A stretch of 64,000 nucleotides of DNA from Aurantiacibacter marinus (GTDB taxonomy: Bacteria > Pseudomonadota > Alphaproteobacteria > Sphingomonadales > Sphingomonadaceae). Of this stretch, positions 8,496-17,787 are shown in pieces. The notes beneath the pieces were generated by a model that ran no database searches, was not told the origin of the DNA, and saw only the letters and a program-made list of their open reading frames with translations. Within the stretch, counting starts at the first letter, position 1, and every line of letters starts with the position of its first letter. Location of the stretch: positions 372,001-436,000 of the forward strand of contig NZ_LDCP01000001.1 of NCBI RefSeq assembly GCF_001021555.1, written 5' to 3'. A program made the translations under genes and the position numbers.

Positions 8496-9671
8496 ATGTC
8501 TATTGATACGTCAACCAAACCGGCTGCGATTCCTGCGCTGCCGATCGAAATCGATGCCGAAGACCTGTTCGATTTGCCCCGCCCGGCAAGCGAATGCCGA
8601 ATCGTTGTGGCCATGTCTGGCGGAGTCGACAGCTCTGTGGTGGCGGCGCTGGCAGCGCAAACCGGTGCCGAAGTAATCGGCATTACGCTCCAGCTGTATG
8701 ATTACGGCGCGGCCACTGGCCGAAAGGGCGCCTGCTGTGCCGGGGATGACATTCGCGATGCGCAAATGGTCGCGGACCGGCTCGGCATTGCGCATTACGT
8801 ATTCGACCATGAGAGCAGCTTCCGCGAAGACGTGGTTGAAACCTTTGCCGACGAATATCTGGCAGGGCGCACACCGATCCCGTGCATCCGCTGCAACATG
8901 GGGCCAAAATTCACCGATTTGCTGCGCATGGCGCGCGAACTCGGCGCCGATTGTCTTGCCACCGGACATTACGTTCGCCGCGTGATGGGTGAAGGCGGCG
9001 CGGAATTGCACCGGGCGCTGGATCCGGCGCGCGACCAGTCCTATTTCCTTTACGCTACAACCGATGAGCAGCTGGATTATCTTCGCTTTCCCCTTGGCGG
9101 CCTGCCGAAAAGCGATGTGCGCGCGATCGCCGAGGGATTCGGACTGGTTGTGGCAAACAAACCGGACAGCCAGGACATCTGCTTCGTACCCGACGGCGAT
9201 TACGCCAAGATCGTGAAGAAGATGCGCCCCGAAGGCGGGCGTTCCGGTGACATTGTGCATGCCGAAACCGGCGATGTTCTGGGGCAGCACCCTGGCATTA
9301 TTCATTACACCGTCGGCCAGCGCCGCGGGCTCGATATCGGCGGGCAGCCAGAACCGCTTTATGTGGTCGGGCTGGATGCCGATGCCGCGCAGGTGCGCGT
9401 GGGGCCAAAGCGTTTGCTCGCCGTGGGACAAGCGCAGATCATCGAAACGAATCGCATAGGCCCGCTTCCGAATGTCCCGCTGACAGCCAAGGTCCGCTCT
9501 CTTTCCAAACCCGTGCCGGTCACGCTGGACGGAGCCGCTGGCGATGGCGCGACCATCGCAATCCGCTTTGCATCTCCGGAATTCGGGGTCGCACCCGGAC
9601 AAGCTGCGGTTATCTATGCGGGTGAGCGGGTGGTCGGCGGTGGCTGGATCGAATCGACGACATCTGCCTGA
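8496..9671 (+). CDS. mnmA: tRNA-specific 2-thiouridylase MnmA
   Basis: A 391-residue enzyme that uses ATP and a sulfur relay to convert U34 of tRNA-Lys, -Glu and -Gln to 2-thiouridine. The PP-loop motif SGGVDSS is at 41-47. The nucleophile Cys133 (in PCIRCN) and the catalytic persulfide Cys229 (in [12 protein letters not shown]) are both present. The N-terminus is about 30 residues longer than in E. coli, as is common in alphaproteobacteria. MnmE and MnmG, which modify carbon 5 of the same uridine, are also encoded in this window (54.7-57.9 kb). It is divergent from the sciP unit. Confidence 0.96.
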   Translation: MSIDTSTKPAAIPALPIEIDAEDLFDLPRPASECRIVVAMSGGVDSSVVAALAAQTGAEVIGITLQLYDYGAATGRKGACCAGDDIRDAQMVADRLGIAHYVFDHESSFREDVVETFADEYLAGRTPIPCIRCNMGPKFTDLLRMARELGADCLATGHYVRRVMGEGGAELHRALDPARDQSYFLYATTDEQLDYLRFPLGGLPKSDVRAIAEGFGLVVANKPDSQDICFVPDGDYAKIVKKMRPEGGRSGDIVHAETGDVLGQHPGIIHYTVGQRRGLDIGGQPEPLYVVGLDADAAQVRVGPKRLLAVGQAQIIETNRIGPLPNVPLTAKVRSLSKPVPVTLDGAAGDGATIAIRFASPEFGVAPGQAAVIYAGERVVGGGWIESTTSA

Positions 9672-9677
9672 GGCAAT

Positions 9678-10025
9678 CTAGCTTTTCCAAGGCTCCAGCA
9701 CGCATCCCGGTCCATCGCTGTATGTAGCCTGTGTGCTGGCAATCAATGGAAGGGTAGCGGTCACGCTTTGCGCGTTTTCGTCCTCGGTTAGCCAGATCAT
9801 GCCCATGCCCGGCATCAGATCTTCATAGCAGCTGCCCAGCTCTCGTCCTGCTATGTGGCGGCATGAACAGGCCGATTTTGCAGCATAGCCAGTGCCTGTT
9901 TCGGCAAAGCCTGCAATCGCTTTGCCGAAAAAGAACGCCACCAACGCTGCTGCGAGCGCAGCCATCAGGGCGATTCGCAGAATGATTGTGAAGATGCTCG
10001 TTTTCGCTTGTTTTGCGGTTGCCAT
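9678..10025 (-). CDS. Small membrane-anchored protein with a Cys-containing domain, opposite a serine hydrolase
   Basis: A 115-residue protein. A cytoplasmic tail is followed by one membrane helix (about 12-32, ending in a FFFGKAIAGF segment) and a periplasmic part with Cys residues in SACSCRH, near GSCYEDL and in DGPGCVLEP. The pattern Cys...GR...DL...V-TA-LP...GC-L resembles the N-terminal extension that precedes the catalytic domain in some beta-lactamase-fold serine hydrolases. Here it is a separate gene, divergent from exactly such a hydrolase 32 bases away. It may work with that enzyme, perhaps as an inhibitor, chaperone or anchor; this is inference. The Cys residues may form disulfides. 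Confidence 0.65.
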   Translation of the reverse strand: MATAKQAKTSIFTIILRIALMAALAAALVAFFFGKAIAGFAETGTGYAAKSACSCRHIAGRELGSCYEDLMPGMGMIWLTEDENAQSVTATLPLIASTQATYSDGPGCVLEPWKS

Positions 10026-10057
10026 TCGCTTGCGCCTGCTGGAAAGAATGCGCGCCT

Positions 10058-11203
10058 ATGTCGCGTCGCCCCTCCTCTAGCCACCTAAGCCGCTCCGCGC
10101 CAATAGCTTGCTTGGCAGCATTCTTTTTGGCGTCGTGTGCGCAGGATGGCCCGCCGCCGCTTCCACCATTGCCAGAAGAGGCAATGTCTGCCGTAGTTGT
10201 AGATCCCGGTGTCTCACGTGTGGCGCTGGCCCGCGCTGTGGACGAGCTTTTCACTTCTGACGGTATGGGCGAAACCCGTGCCGTAATCGTCATGCGGAAC
10301 GGAGAAGTGGTCGCAGAACGTTATGCCGACGAGTTCGGGCCGGAAGTGCGTCATATCGGCTGGTCGATGTCGAAAACTGTGACAGGCGTACTTATCGGCA
10401 TGATGGTGGCTGACGGGCGGCTGCGTCTGGATGATCCCGCCCCCGTTCCAGCGTGGCAGCGCAGCGGCGATCCGCGCGGCGAAATCACCTTGCGATACCT
10501 CCTTCAGATGCGCTCCGGCCTGCGCCATGATGAAGGGGCCGATCCGGTTTACGATTCGGCGGAAGTGCGGATGATGTATCTCGACGGGCGCGACGATATG
10601 GCTGCATGGGCCGAGGCACAGCCATTGGAACATGAGCCGGGTAGCACCTTCGATTATTCCACCCCGACCAGCGTAATCCTGTCAGATATCGCCACCCAGC
10701 TGATCGCGCCAGATGCGCCGGCGGCGGAGCGCCAGCAGACCATGGCGGATTTCGTCGATGCGCGGCTGGCCGTGCCGCTAGGCATGGGTTCACTGGTTGG
10801 CGAGTATGATCCGGCAGGCACTTTGACAGGCGGCAGCAGCTTTTGGGCGACGGCGCGTGACTGGGCGGTGTTCGGTGAATTCCTGCGCAATGGCGGCTCC
10901 GTCTCGGGGGCACAGATCGTGCCGCGCGGGTGGATCGATTTCATGCGGACCTCCAGCCCCGCCTCACCTGACTATGGCGCGCAGCTATGGCTCAACCGGG
11001 ATAGCGGGGCACAGCGTGATTATATGTTCGCTGATCAAGGCCCCGATACTGCCTTCGCCATGATGGGGCATCTCGGCCAATATGTGATCGTCTCGCCAGA
11101 GCAGCGGCTTACCGTTGTGCGACTGGGCATCAGCAATGATGCAGAGCGTGCACTGCTGATGGACGAGCTGACAGATATTTTCGCGCTCTATCCGTCCGAA
11201 TAA
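10058..11203 (+). CDS. Serine hydrolase lipoprotein (class C beta-lactamase / 6-aminohexanoate-dimer hydrolase family)
   Basis: A 381-residue exported lipoprotein. The signal sequence ends in lipobox LASC with the modified Cys at 27. The catalytic SxxK motif is SMSK (Ser103, Lys106), with a FDYST segment providing the Tyr of the YxN-like motif near 205. The family includes esterases, D-aminopeptidases, nylon-oligomer hydrolases and class C beta-lactamases. The sequence looks closer to the aminohexanoate-dimer hydrolase branch than to true beta-lactamases, so the substrate is unknown. ATG at 10058 is chosen because it gives a clean lipoprotein signal. The 3' end overlaps the convergent phzF-like gene by 16 bases. 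Confidence 0.85.
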   Translation: MSRRPSSSHLSRSAPIACLAAFFLASCAQDGPPPLPPLPEEAMSAVVVDPGVSRVALARAVDELFTSDGMGETRAVIVMRNGEVVAERYADEFGPEVRHIGWSMSKTVTGVLIGMMVADGRLRLDDPAPVPAWQRSGDPRGEITLRYLLQMRSGLRHDEGADPVYDSAEVRMMYLDGRDDMAAWAEAQPLEHEPGSTFDYSTPTSVILSDIATQLIAPDAPAAERQQTMADFVDARLAVPLGMGSLVGEYDPAGTLTGGSSFWATARDWAVFGEFLRNGGSVSGAQIVPRGWIDFMRTSSPASPDYGAQLWLNRDSGAQRDYMFADQGPDTAFAMMGHLGQYVIVSPEQRLTVVRLGISNDAERALLMDELTDIFALYPSE

Positions 11204-12024
11204 AAGCGCCCCTCCAACACCGTTACGCAGCTTCCGCCAAGAATGGCACGGTCGCCCTTCAATGTGCAGGTTGCATGTCCGCCGCGCTGCGATGCCTGAA
11301 ATGCAGTGAAGCTGTCCCGGCCCAGCTTGGCCGCCCAGAACGGCGTGAGCACGGCATGGGCGCTACCGGTGAAGCTGTCTTCATCCACACCGCCGCCTGG
11401 CACGAACACCCGGCTGACCACATCGGTATCGGTCCCGCGCGCTGTGCAGATGAACTGGTCATCGCCTAAGGCCTCCAGCCCGCGCATGTCGGGGGCAAGC
11501 GCCATCACTTCTTCGACACTGTCAAAAAGATAAACGCCGTAGCGGTCGGGGTTCAGCCAGATTTCGGCAGGTTGCGCGCCCAGCAAGGCCACGGCCTCGG
11601 CCCATTCGCTGCGCTGCGTTGGAATTGCAGGTAGCGCCAGATCGTATCCCGCACCCGAGCGTGAGACTTCCAGAATACCAGCCCTGCGCGTGCGGAAGGT
11701 GATCCGCTCTCCGCCATCCCGGTCCAGCAGTGCGTGCCCACTGGCGAGCGTTGCATGGCCGCACAGGCGGATTTCCATCATCGGCGTAAACCAGCGCAGC
11801 TCCCAATCTGCGGCACCTGTTTGATCGCGCAGGAGGAAGGCTGTTTCAGCGAACTTGTTCTCTTCCGCCATGGCCACCATGATTGCATCATCCGGCCATT
11901 CTTCCACGACAACCACAGCCGCCTGATTACCCGCAAACCGGCGGGAGGCGAAGGCATCCACATGCCAATAGGGAAATGATTTGCGCCCTGATACTTTCGG
12001 ATCAGGCATCTTCGAACCAGCCAT
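11188..12024 (-). CDS. PhzF family isomerase/epimerase
   Basis: A 278-residue protein of the PhzF/diaminopimelate-epimerase fold. The N-terminal VDAFASRRFAGNQAAVV segment and the catalytic Glu in ENKFAETAFL (about residue 48) are typical. A second half-domain includes a GSAHAVLTPFWA motif. PhzF itself isomerises a phenazine precursor, but no phenazine genes are nearby, so the substrate is unknown. The start ATG shares one base with the stop of the upstream CDF transporter (TGATG), suggesting coupled translation in the order pdxH - CDF - phzF-like. Confidence 0.88.
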   Translation of the reverse strand: MAGSKMPDPKVSGRKSFPYWHVDAFASRRFAGNQAAVVVVEEWPDDAIMVAMAEENKFAETAFLLRDQTGAADWELRWFTPMMEIRLCGHATLASGHALLDRDGGERITFRTRRAGILEVSRSGAGYDLALPAIPTQRSEWAEAVALLGAQPAEIWLNPDRYGVYLFDSVEEVMALAPDMRGLEALGDDQFICTARGTDTDVVSRVFVPGGGVDEDSFTGSAHAVLTPFWAAKLGRDSFTAFQASQRGGHATCTLKGDRAILGGSCVTVLEGRFYSDG

Positions 12025-12956
12025 CAGCTTTCCTTCAGCTTTTTGAATTCATCGGCCTCGACCAGCGTGTTGCCGGGTTCGTCGACGTGACCCTCGGGAT
12101 CGATGTGGATCAGGATATCAGTGTTCGGAAAGGCCTCCAGCAAGTCCGCCTCCACCCGTTCGATAATATCGTGCGCTGCTTCTACTGTCATGTCAGCCGG
12201 CATATCGACATGGAACTGCGCGAAATCATGCGCGCCGCTGGTGCGCGTGCGCAGATCATGCATCTTGGCTAGCTCCGGATGGCGTGCGGCGCGTTCCACA
12301 AAGGCAGTCCGCTTATCCTCCGGCCATTCCTCGTCCATCAATTGCGACACCACTTCGGAAGAGGCCTGCCGCGCGCTCCACGCGAGCCATCCGGCAATGG
12401 CCAAACCGAACAGGGGATCGGCCAGTGCGAAGCCAACAAAAGCATCCAGCACCAGCGCCGCGATCACCGCAATATTCAGCATCAGGTCGGACTTGTAGTG
12501 CAGATGGTCCGTCGCAATCGCCACCGAACCCGTGCGCGAAAGCACATGCCGCTGCCACGCCAACAGCGCGAGAGTCAGCACAATTGCGGCAACCGAAACG
12601 CCGATACCCTCTTCCGGGGCAGAAACGCGCACTCCGTCAAGCAACTGTTGGATGGAGCGAATGGCTATGCCGAAGGCGGAGAGCACGATCAGCATGATTT
12701 GCACGAGCGCCGCCACGGCTTCCGCCTTACCATGCCCGAAGCGGTGGTTGCGGTCAGCAGGCTGCGCCGCAATCCAAACGCCGATCAGGGTCGCAATGCT
12801 GGCCACAAGATCAAGCGCGCTATCCGCCAGACTGCCGAGCATTGCGGTCGAGCCGGTCAGCCAGCTCGCCCAGCTTTTCAGCACCACCAGCACCACGGCC
12901 ACCGAGATGGACGCCAGCGCCGCGCTGCGGATCAGGGTAGAACGCTCCACGGTCAT
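12024..12956 (-). CDS. Cation diffusion facilitator (FieF/CzcD-type) transporter
   Basis: A 310-residue divalent metal/proton antiporter with six predicted membrane helices and a cytoplasmic C-terminal domain. Metal-site signatures are visible: DSALD in helix 2, HRFGHGKAE in the following loop and DHLHYKSD in helix 5. Family members export Zn2+, Fe2+ or Cd2+. ATG at 12956 overlaps the pdxH stop by four bases (ATGA), which fixes the start and implies coupling. The upstream in-frame extension would lie inside pdxH and is rejected. Confidence 0.9.
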   Translation of the reverse strand: MTVERSTLIRSAALASISVAVVLVVLKSWASWLTGSTAMLGSLADSALDLVASIATLIGVWIAAQPADRNHRFGHGKAEAVAALVQIMLIVLSAFGIAIRSIQQLLDGVRVSAPEEGIGVSVAAIVLTLALLAWQRHVLSRTGSVAIATDHLHYKSDLMLNIAVIAALVLDAFVGFALADPLFGLAIAGWLAWSARQASSEVVSQLMDEEWPEDKRTAFVERAARHPELAKMHDLRTRTSGAHDFAQFHVDMPADMTVEAAHDIIERVEADLLEAFPNTDILIHIDPEGHVDEPGNTLVEADEFKKLKES

Positions 12957-13555
12957 GGATACAGCAATGTGCTTTCCCAGCCTTCGCCAATGCGCGTGAA
13001 ACGGCGGCGTTCGTGCAGGCGATTGGGCCGGTCGGACCAGAATTCTATAGCCGCGGGCGCGCAGCGGAAGCCTGTCCAATGCGGCGGGCGAGGGACTTCG
13101 CCAGCTTCGGCATACTCTGCTTCCAGCGCAGCCACGCGTTCCAGGTAGGTTTCCCGGCTATCGAGTGGGCGCGATTGGTCACTGGCGGCAGAGCCGACCT
13201 GGCTGACGAAGGCGCGTGAATGGAAATAGGCGTCGGCCTCGGCATCACTCACTTGCTCGAGCGGTCCTTCGATGCGGATCTGGCGACGCAGGCTCTTCCA
13301 GTGAAACAGAAGGGCGGCCTGCATATTGGCGCGAATTTCACCGCCCTTGCGGCTTTGCGCATTGGTATAAAACACAAAGCCGCGTTCATCATGACCCTTG
13401 AGCAGCACCATGCGCACAGACGGCACAGCGGCAGGCGTTGCAGTCGCCAAAGCCATGGCGTTGGGATCGTTTGGCTCGCTTTGCTGAGCTTGCGCAAACC
13501 ACGCATTGAAGATGCCGAGTGGATCGCTGCCGGGAATTGGGGCATTTTCAGGCAT
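12953..13555 (-). CDS. pdxH: Pyridoxamine 5'-phosphate oxidase PdxH
   Basis: A 200-residue FMN flavoprotein that oxidises pyridoxamine- or pyridoxine-5'-phosphate to pyridoxal phosphate, the last step of vitamin B6 synthesis and salvage. The FMN-binding segment [16 protein letters not shown] (about 69-84), the [12 protein letters not shown] strand and the C-terminal [15 protein letters not shown] motif are all conserved. Length is close to the family norm. It heads a reverse-strand unit with the CDF transporter and PhzF-like gene. Confidence 0.95.
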   Translation of the reverse strand: MPENAPIPGSDPLGIFNAWFAQAQQSEPNDPNAMALATATPAAVPSVRMVLLKGHDERGFVFYTNAQSRKGGEIRANMQAALLFHWKSLRRQIRIEGPLEQVSDAEADAYFHSRAFVSQVGSAASDQSRPLDSRETYLERVAALEAEYAEAGEVPRPPHWTGFRCAPAAIEFWSDRPNRLHERRRFTRIGEGWESTLLYP

Positions 13556-13629
13556 GGCGAAAGAAAGGCGAAAGGAATGTCATACTGGCCTCTTTAGAGA
13601 CGCCTGCAGCCATAGGGAAGCGTTACGCC

Positions 13630-13658
13630 TTGTCACGCGCGGCTGTTGTAACTAGCTA
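13630..13658 (+). promoter_or_regulatory. Promoter candidate for the J-domain gene
   Basis: TTGTCA (13630-13635) and TAGCTA (13653-13658) are separated by 17 bases. The predicted transcription start falls at about 13665, directly at the ATG (13666). With no ribosome-binding site visible in the preceding 20 bases, this suggests a leaderless transcript. The call rests on two hexamers only. Confidence 0.35.
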
Positions 13659-13665
13659 ACACGCT

Positions 13666-14640
13666 ATGGCAGATCCGTACTCCACCCTCGGCGTGAGCCG
13701 TTCCGCGACAGAGAAGGACATCAAGTCCGCTTATCGCAAACTCGCCAAGGAACTCCATCCCGACAAGAACAAGGACAAGCCCGACGCGACGGAGCGTTTT
13801 TCGAAGGTCACGCAAGCGTATGATCTGCTGTCCGACAAGGATATGCGTGCCAAGTTCGATCGCGGAGAGATTGATGCCGATGGCAATCCGGCCATGCCCT
13901 TTGGCATGGGCGGTGGCGGCTTTGGCGGTGCGAGACCCGGCGGCGGGCCGAACGGATATTCCTCGCGAGACTTCCAGGGGTTTGGCGCTGAAGATCTCGA
14001 TATAGGCGACCTTTTCGAAGGGCTTTTTGGTCGCGGCGGCGCAGGTGGTGCCGGGGCGGCGCGCGGTGGTGCTGGCGGGCCTGCCGGCGGTTTTCGCGGG
14101 CCTCCACCGCCGCCTCCGCGCAAAGGTGCCGATATCCGCTACAAACTCGCGGTACCTTTCATCGATGCCGCCAGCCGCGCAAAACAGCGGATCACTCTGG
14201 CAGATGGCAAAACAATCGACCTCTCCCTGCCCGCGGGCGTGGAGGACGGCACGCAAATGCGTCTGAAGGGCAAGGGCCAGCAGGGCGCCGGCGGCTTTGG
14301 CGACGGGATCGTAACGATCAACATCCAGCCACACGCCCATTTCTGGCGCGACGGTGACGATGTGAGGCTCGATTTGCCGATCACACTTGATGAAGCGGTG
14401 CACGGCGGCAAAGTGAAAGTGCCTACGGTAGATGGCGCTGTCATGCTTACCGTTGCCCCCGGATCAAGCTCGGGCAAGGTTCTGCGCCTCAAAGGCAAGG
14501 GCTTCAGCACCAAGGTCGGCGGACGCGGAGATCAGTTGGTCACGCTTGAGATTCACTTGCCGAAAGACCTGACAGAGCTGTCCACCAGGCTCGAAGGGTG
14601 GAGCGATGACGGCGATATTCGCAGCGATATGGGCGTTTAG
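13666..14640 (+). CDS. DnaJ C-terminal domain protein (CbpA-like J-protein)
   Basis: A 324-residue Hsp70 co-chaperone. It has an N-terminal J-domain with the HPD tripeptide at 31-33, then a Gly/Phe/Pro-rich linker (about 80-155), then the two beta-sandwich client-binding domains (IDLSLPAGVEDG and VMLTVAPGSSSGKVLRLKGKG segments). There are no CxxCxGxG zinc repeats, so it is a class B (CbpA/DjlA-unrelated) protein rather than canonical DnaJ. It should stimulate DnaK ATPase activity. It is the first of a rightward trio with the BrkB-type protein and fabI. Confidence 0.92.
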   Translation: MADPYSTLGVSRSATEKDIKSAYRKLAKELHPDKNKDKPDATERFSKVTQAYDLLSDKDMRAKFDRGEIDADGNPAMPFGMGGGGFGGARPGGGPNGYSSRDFQGFGAEDLDIGDLFEGLFGRGGAGGAGAARGGAGGPAGGFRGPPPPPPRKGADIRYKLAVPFIDAASRAKQRITLADGKTIDLSLPAGVEDGTQMRLKGKGQQGAGGFGDGIVTINIQPHAHFWRDGDDVRLDLPITLDEAVHGGKVKVPTVDGAVMLTVAPGSSSGKVLRLKGKGFSTKVGGRGDQLVTLEIHLPKDLTELSTRLEGWSDDGDIRSDMGV

Positions 14641-14692
14641 GTCTTTCCGGTAGGCTCGACACATTGCGCTTACCTGTTAGAACGGCGCCGCA

Positions 14693-15742
14693 ATGGTGAG
14701 CCCCGGACTATCCGATGAAAATCCCGAAAAGGGGCCGCCCCGGCCCGATTATTCGCCCGAAGCCCGGCGCAGACGCGCGCGGGAAGAGGCAGAGACACGC
14801 AACGGAATAGCACGCCATATCGGCAAGGGTACGCGGACCTTCGAAATCATCAAACGCGTGGTCGTGGGGACCGTGAATGATGGAACGATCCATGCGGGCA
14901 ACCTCGCCTACATGTCGATCCTGGCGATCTTTCCATTCTTCATCACTGGTGCGGCGATATTCTCCGTCATCGGGGAAGAGGCGGATCGCGCCGCCACTAT
15001 CAACGCATTGCTTTCCGCGCTGCCACCGGTCGTATCCGAAGTGATCGAACCGGTGGCCCGCAATGTGATTGCATCGCGTAGTGGATGGCTGCTGTGGATT
15101 GGCGGTGCCGTCGGATTATGGACTGTGGGCAGTCTGGTGGAAACGATCCGCGATATCCTTCGCCGCGCTTATGGCACGCGGCCTACGCAGGCATTTTGGA
15201 AGTACCGGATTTTCTCGACCGGGATCATTCTCGCCTCTGTGATGATGCTGATGCTCTCGTTGATAGCGCAAGTGATGATCGGTGCGGCACAGCAAGTGAT
15301 ACAGGCCTATTTCCCTGAACTTACCGAAGCGATGGGACAACTTGCATGGTCCCGGATTGTCCCGGCACTTGGCTTGTTCGGATCAATCTGGCTGCTGTTC
15401 ATGGCGCTGACGCCTATGGAATACCGCAAGAAACGCTATCCCAAATGGCCCGGCGCACTGCTGGTTACGGCATGGTGGATTGCCGTGACGCTGGCCCTGC
15501 CGCCCCTGCTTCGCAGCATGTTCTCCTATGATCTCACCTATGGTTCGCTCGCGGGCTTCATGATCGCGCTTTTCTTTTTCTGGCTGGTGGGACTAGGGAT
15601 GGTGGCAGGTGCCGAACTCAACGCCGCACTGGCCGAATCGCCAGAAGAACAGCGCAACCGGGTGGGGCAGACAGATGAGCGAAATCGCGAGCGGGCCAGT
15701 AACGGTAATGCTGGCAATGATAAGGAGGATCAGCAGGCATGA
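14693..15742 (+). CDS. YihY/BrkB family inner-membrane protein
   Basis: A 349-residue protein with a basic N-terminal cytoplasmic tail (RRRRARE near 23-29) and six predicted membrane helices. It shows family motifs: AGNLAYMSILAIFPFF near 64-79, a YGSLAGFMIALFFFWL segment near 280 and AELNAAL at the end. Members were once called ribonuclease BN by mistake; their function is unknown, perhaps transport. The stop overlaps the fabI start by four bases, so the two genes are probably translated together. Confidence 0.88.
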   Translation: MVSPGLSDENPEKGPPRPDYSPEARRRRAREEAETRNGIARHIGKGTRTFEIIKRVVVGTVNDGTIHAGNLAYMSILAIFPFFITGAAIFSVIGEEADRAATINALLSALPPVVSEVIEPVARNVIASRSGWLLWIGGAVGLWTVGSLVETIRDILRRAYGTRPTQAFWKYRIFSTGIILASVMMLMLSLIAQVMIGAAQQVIQAYFPELTEAMGQLAWSRIVPALGLFGSIWLLFMALTPMEYRKKRYPKWPGALLVTAWWIAVTLALPPLLRSMFSYDLTYGSLAGFMIALFFFWLVGLGMVAGAELNAALAESPEEQRNRVGQTDERNRERASNGNAGNDKEDQQA

Positions 15743-16542
15743 CGGGTTTGATGGCAGGCAAGAAGGGTCTCATCATGGGGCTGGCCAATGACAAGTCGCT
15801 CGCTTGGGGGATTGCAAAGAAACTGCATGAACACGGCGCACAGATGGCCTTTTCCTATCAGGGCGAAGCGCTGAAGAAGCGCGTCGGCCCGCTGGCAGAG
15901 CAAGTCGGCAGCGACTTTCTGATCGAATGCGACGTATCGGATATGGCGGCGATGGATACCGCCTTCGCCGAGATCGAAAGCCGTTGGGGCAAGATGGACT
16001 TTCTTGTCCACGCCATCGGCTTTTCCGACAAGAATGAGCTGCGCGGCAAATATGTCGATACCAGTCTCGACAACTTCCTGATGACGATGAACATCTCCGC
16101 CTATTCGCTGGTTGCTGCGGCAAAGCGCGCGGCGCCCATGATGACGGACGGAGGCAGCATCGTGACGCTGACCTATTACGGCGCAGAGAAAGTTGTGCCG
16201 CATTACAATGTGATGGGGGTCGCCAAGGCAGCGCTGGAGACCAGCGTGCAATATCTCGCCAATGATCTGGGTCCGGACAATATCCGCGTAAACGCTATCA
16301 GCGCGGGCCCCATCAAGACGCTGGCCGCCAGTGGCATCGGCGACTTCCGCTATATCCTCAAATGGAACGAACTGAATGCGCCGCTGCGCCGCAATGTCAC
16401 CATCGACGATGTGGGCGGGGCCGGGCTGTATCTTTGCTCCGACCTGTCTTCAGGCGTGACCGGTGAAACGCACCATGTCGATGCAGGCTATCACGTGGTC
16501 GGGATGAAACAGGAAGATGCGCCTGATATCGCGCTGACCTGA
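15739..16542 (+). CDS. fabI: Enoyl-[acyl-carrier-protein] reductase (NADH) FabI
   Basis: A 267-residue short-chain dehydrogenase that reduces the trans-2 double bond in each round of fatty-acid elongation and is the target of triclosan. The divergent nucleotide loop GLANDKSLAWGIA (14-26) and the active-site Tyr156-x6-Lys163 (YNVMGVAK) identify FabI rather than FabL or FabV. An AAGG-type ribosome-binding site lies about 10 bases before the ATG, inside the end of the BrkB-type gene. Length is normal. Confidence 0.95.
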   Translation: MTGLMAGKKGLIMGLANDKSLAWGIAKKLHEHGAQMAFSYQGEALKKRVGPLAEQVGSDFLIECDVSDMAAMDTAFAEIESRWGKMDFLVHAIGFSDKNELRGKYVDTSLDNFLMTMNISAYSLVAAAKRAAPMMTDGGSIVTLTYYGAEKVVPHYNVMGVAKAALETSVQYLANDLGPDNIRVNAISAGPIKTLAASGIGDFRYILKWNELNAPLRRNVTIDDVGGAGLYLCSDLSSGVTGETHHVDAGYHVVGMKQEDAPDIALT

Positions 16543-16564
16543 TCTGCGATCACCAGATCTGGGC

Positions 16565-17179
16565 TCAATCGCGGCCCTCGGGAGTGGCGGGCGGCGAATC
16601 GGGAATGGCGTCTGGATCCACCAGAACTGGCAGCGAACCTTCCTCGCCTTCGATGGGCACTTCCTGCGCCGCGCGGCGGCGTTCAAACTCGGCGCGCTCC
16701 AGTTCTTCGACGCGGGCTTGATACAGCTCCGCATCGCCATCGATTTCGGCCAGCCTCTCTTCACGGGCAAGCGCGATCAGTTCAGCCATACGGATATCGC
16801 TTCCTTGTGCGCGTTCTGCATAGGCAGCTTCGATCATTTGCATGGTGCAACCCAGATCTCCGCCAGCGCCGGCAGGCGTGCAGGACAGCGGGCCGAACGC
16901 TCCGACAGCTTCAAGGCTTTGTGCTCGCCGCGCCCAGGCTTCATTGTCGGGCGAACTGCTTTGGCGGAGGCGCGGAGGAATGCGGTACCGCTCGCTTTCA
17001 TCAAGACGGGCGCACACCGTGATGGTCGTTTCGTCCGATTGCGGACATTCGTCCTCGCCAAAAATAATGACCTGATTCACGCGGTCGCCGCCATCATCCT
17101 GCGCAGCTGCGGGGCTGGTAGCAAGAGCACCGAAAAAGGCGGTGGCAGTGGCAGCGGAAAGAACAAACAAGCGGGTCAT
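16565..17179 (-). CDS. Exported protein of unknown function with a Cys/Arg motif and coiled coil
   Basis: A 204-residue protein with a cleavable signal peptide (about 1-26, ending AAAQDD). The mature part carries an ETITVCARLDESERYRIP segment that I associate with small exported sphingomonad proteins, then Cys residues (LSCTPAGA, LGCTMQM) and a highly charged helical stretch (about 120-175) likely to be coiled coil. The function is unknown. ATG at 17179 starts the signal peptide; the upstream extension is rejected. It lies 90 bases downstream of coq7, on the same strand. Confidence 0.75.
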   Translation of the reverse strand: MTRLFVLSAATATAFFGALATSPAAAQDDGGDRVNQVIIFGEDECPQSDETTITVCARLDESERYRIPPRLRQSSSPDNEAWARRAQSLEAVGAFGPLSCTPAGAGGDLGCTMQMIEAAYAERAQGSDIRMAELIALAREERLAEIDGDAELYQARVEELERAEFERRRAAQEVPIEGEEGSLPVLVDPDAIPDSPPATPEGRD

Positions 17180-17268
17180 GACAATTCTCAATCTGGACTG
17201 GCCTTCGGAAGCGGCATGATACCATATCAGCGCCATGCCGCTTTAACGCGCGATGAAGCGTATCAGTT

Positions 17269-17787
17269 TCAGACCTTTTGCGACACCTTGATCGCTACTT
17301 TGCACCCCAGCCGGATCGCCGCAGACAGCAGGCCATAGGCAGGCGCGCGCTCCGCCCCGGCTTCAAAGGCTGCATCCCGGTGTTCACGTTCATCTTCGCG
17401 GAACCGGCGGATCATATCGGCCAGTTCCGGATCATCGTCAGCAGCTTCCAGTTCGTCCAGCTGGTCTGAATAATGCTTGTCGATTTCGGTTTCCACGGCG
17501 GCGGTGCAGGCCATGGCCGCTTCCGGTCCGATCAGGGCCGTCCCCGCGCCCAATGCATAACCGGCCATGTTCCAGAACGGCTGCAAGACAGTGGGCCGTA
17601 CGCCGCGCTTTGCCATCAGCGCATCGAATTCCGCCCGGTGCCCTGCCTCCTGTTCTGCCATGCCGCGAATTTCTGCCGAATGCGGTCCGCGGTCGCCCAT
17701 GACGGCAAGCTGCCCTGCATAAATTCGGGTTGCCCCGAATTCGCCAGCCTGATCAACGCGGATCATATCTTCGCGGGATGTGCTCAT
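17269..17787 (-). CDS. coq7: 3-demethoxyubiquinol 3-hydroxylase Coq7
   Basis: A 172-residue di-iron enzyme that hydroxylates demethoxyubiquinone in ubiquinone synthesis. Metal-binding Glu/His motifs are visible in order: DQAGEFGATRIYAG, EQEAGHRAEF, and the second-half VETEIDKHY and EDEREHRDAAF. ATG at 17787 overlaps the dsbB stop by four bases. The longer in-frame version would lie within dsbB and has no family similarity. Coupling with dsbB links quinone synthesis to an enzyme that passes electrons to ubiquinone. Confidence 0.94.
   Translation of the reverse strand: MSTSREDMIRVDQAGEFGATRIYAGQLAVMGDRGPHSAEIRGMAEQEAGHRAEFDALMAKRGVRPTVLQPFWNMAGYALGAGTALIGPEAAMACTAAVETEIDKHYSDQLDELEAADDDPELADMIRRFREDEREHRDAAFEAGAERAPAYGLLSAAIRLGCKVAIKVSQKV

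Noticed and set aside
8511-9602. 363-codon frame opposite mnmA
   Set aside because: mnmA has all catalytic residues; the opposite frame has none of interest.
10212-10226. CACGTG-containing sequence in the serine hydrolase gene, considered as parS
   Set aside because: Only the six-base core matches; the flanks do not fit the palindrome.
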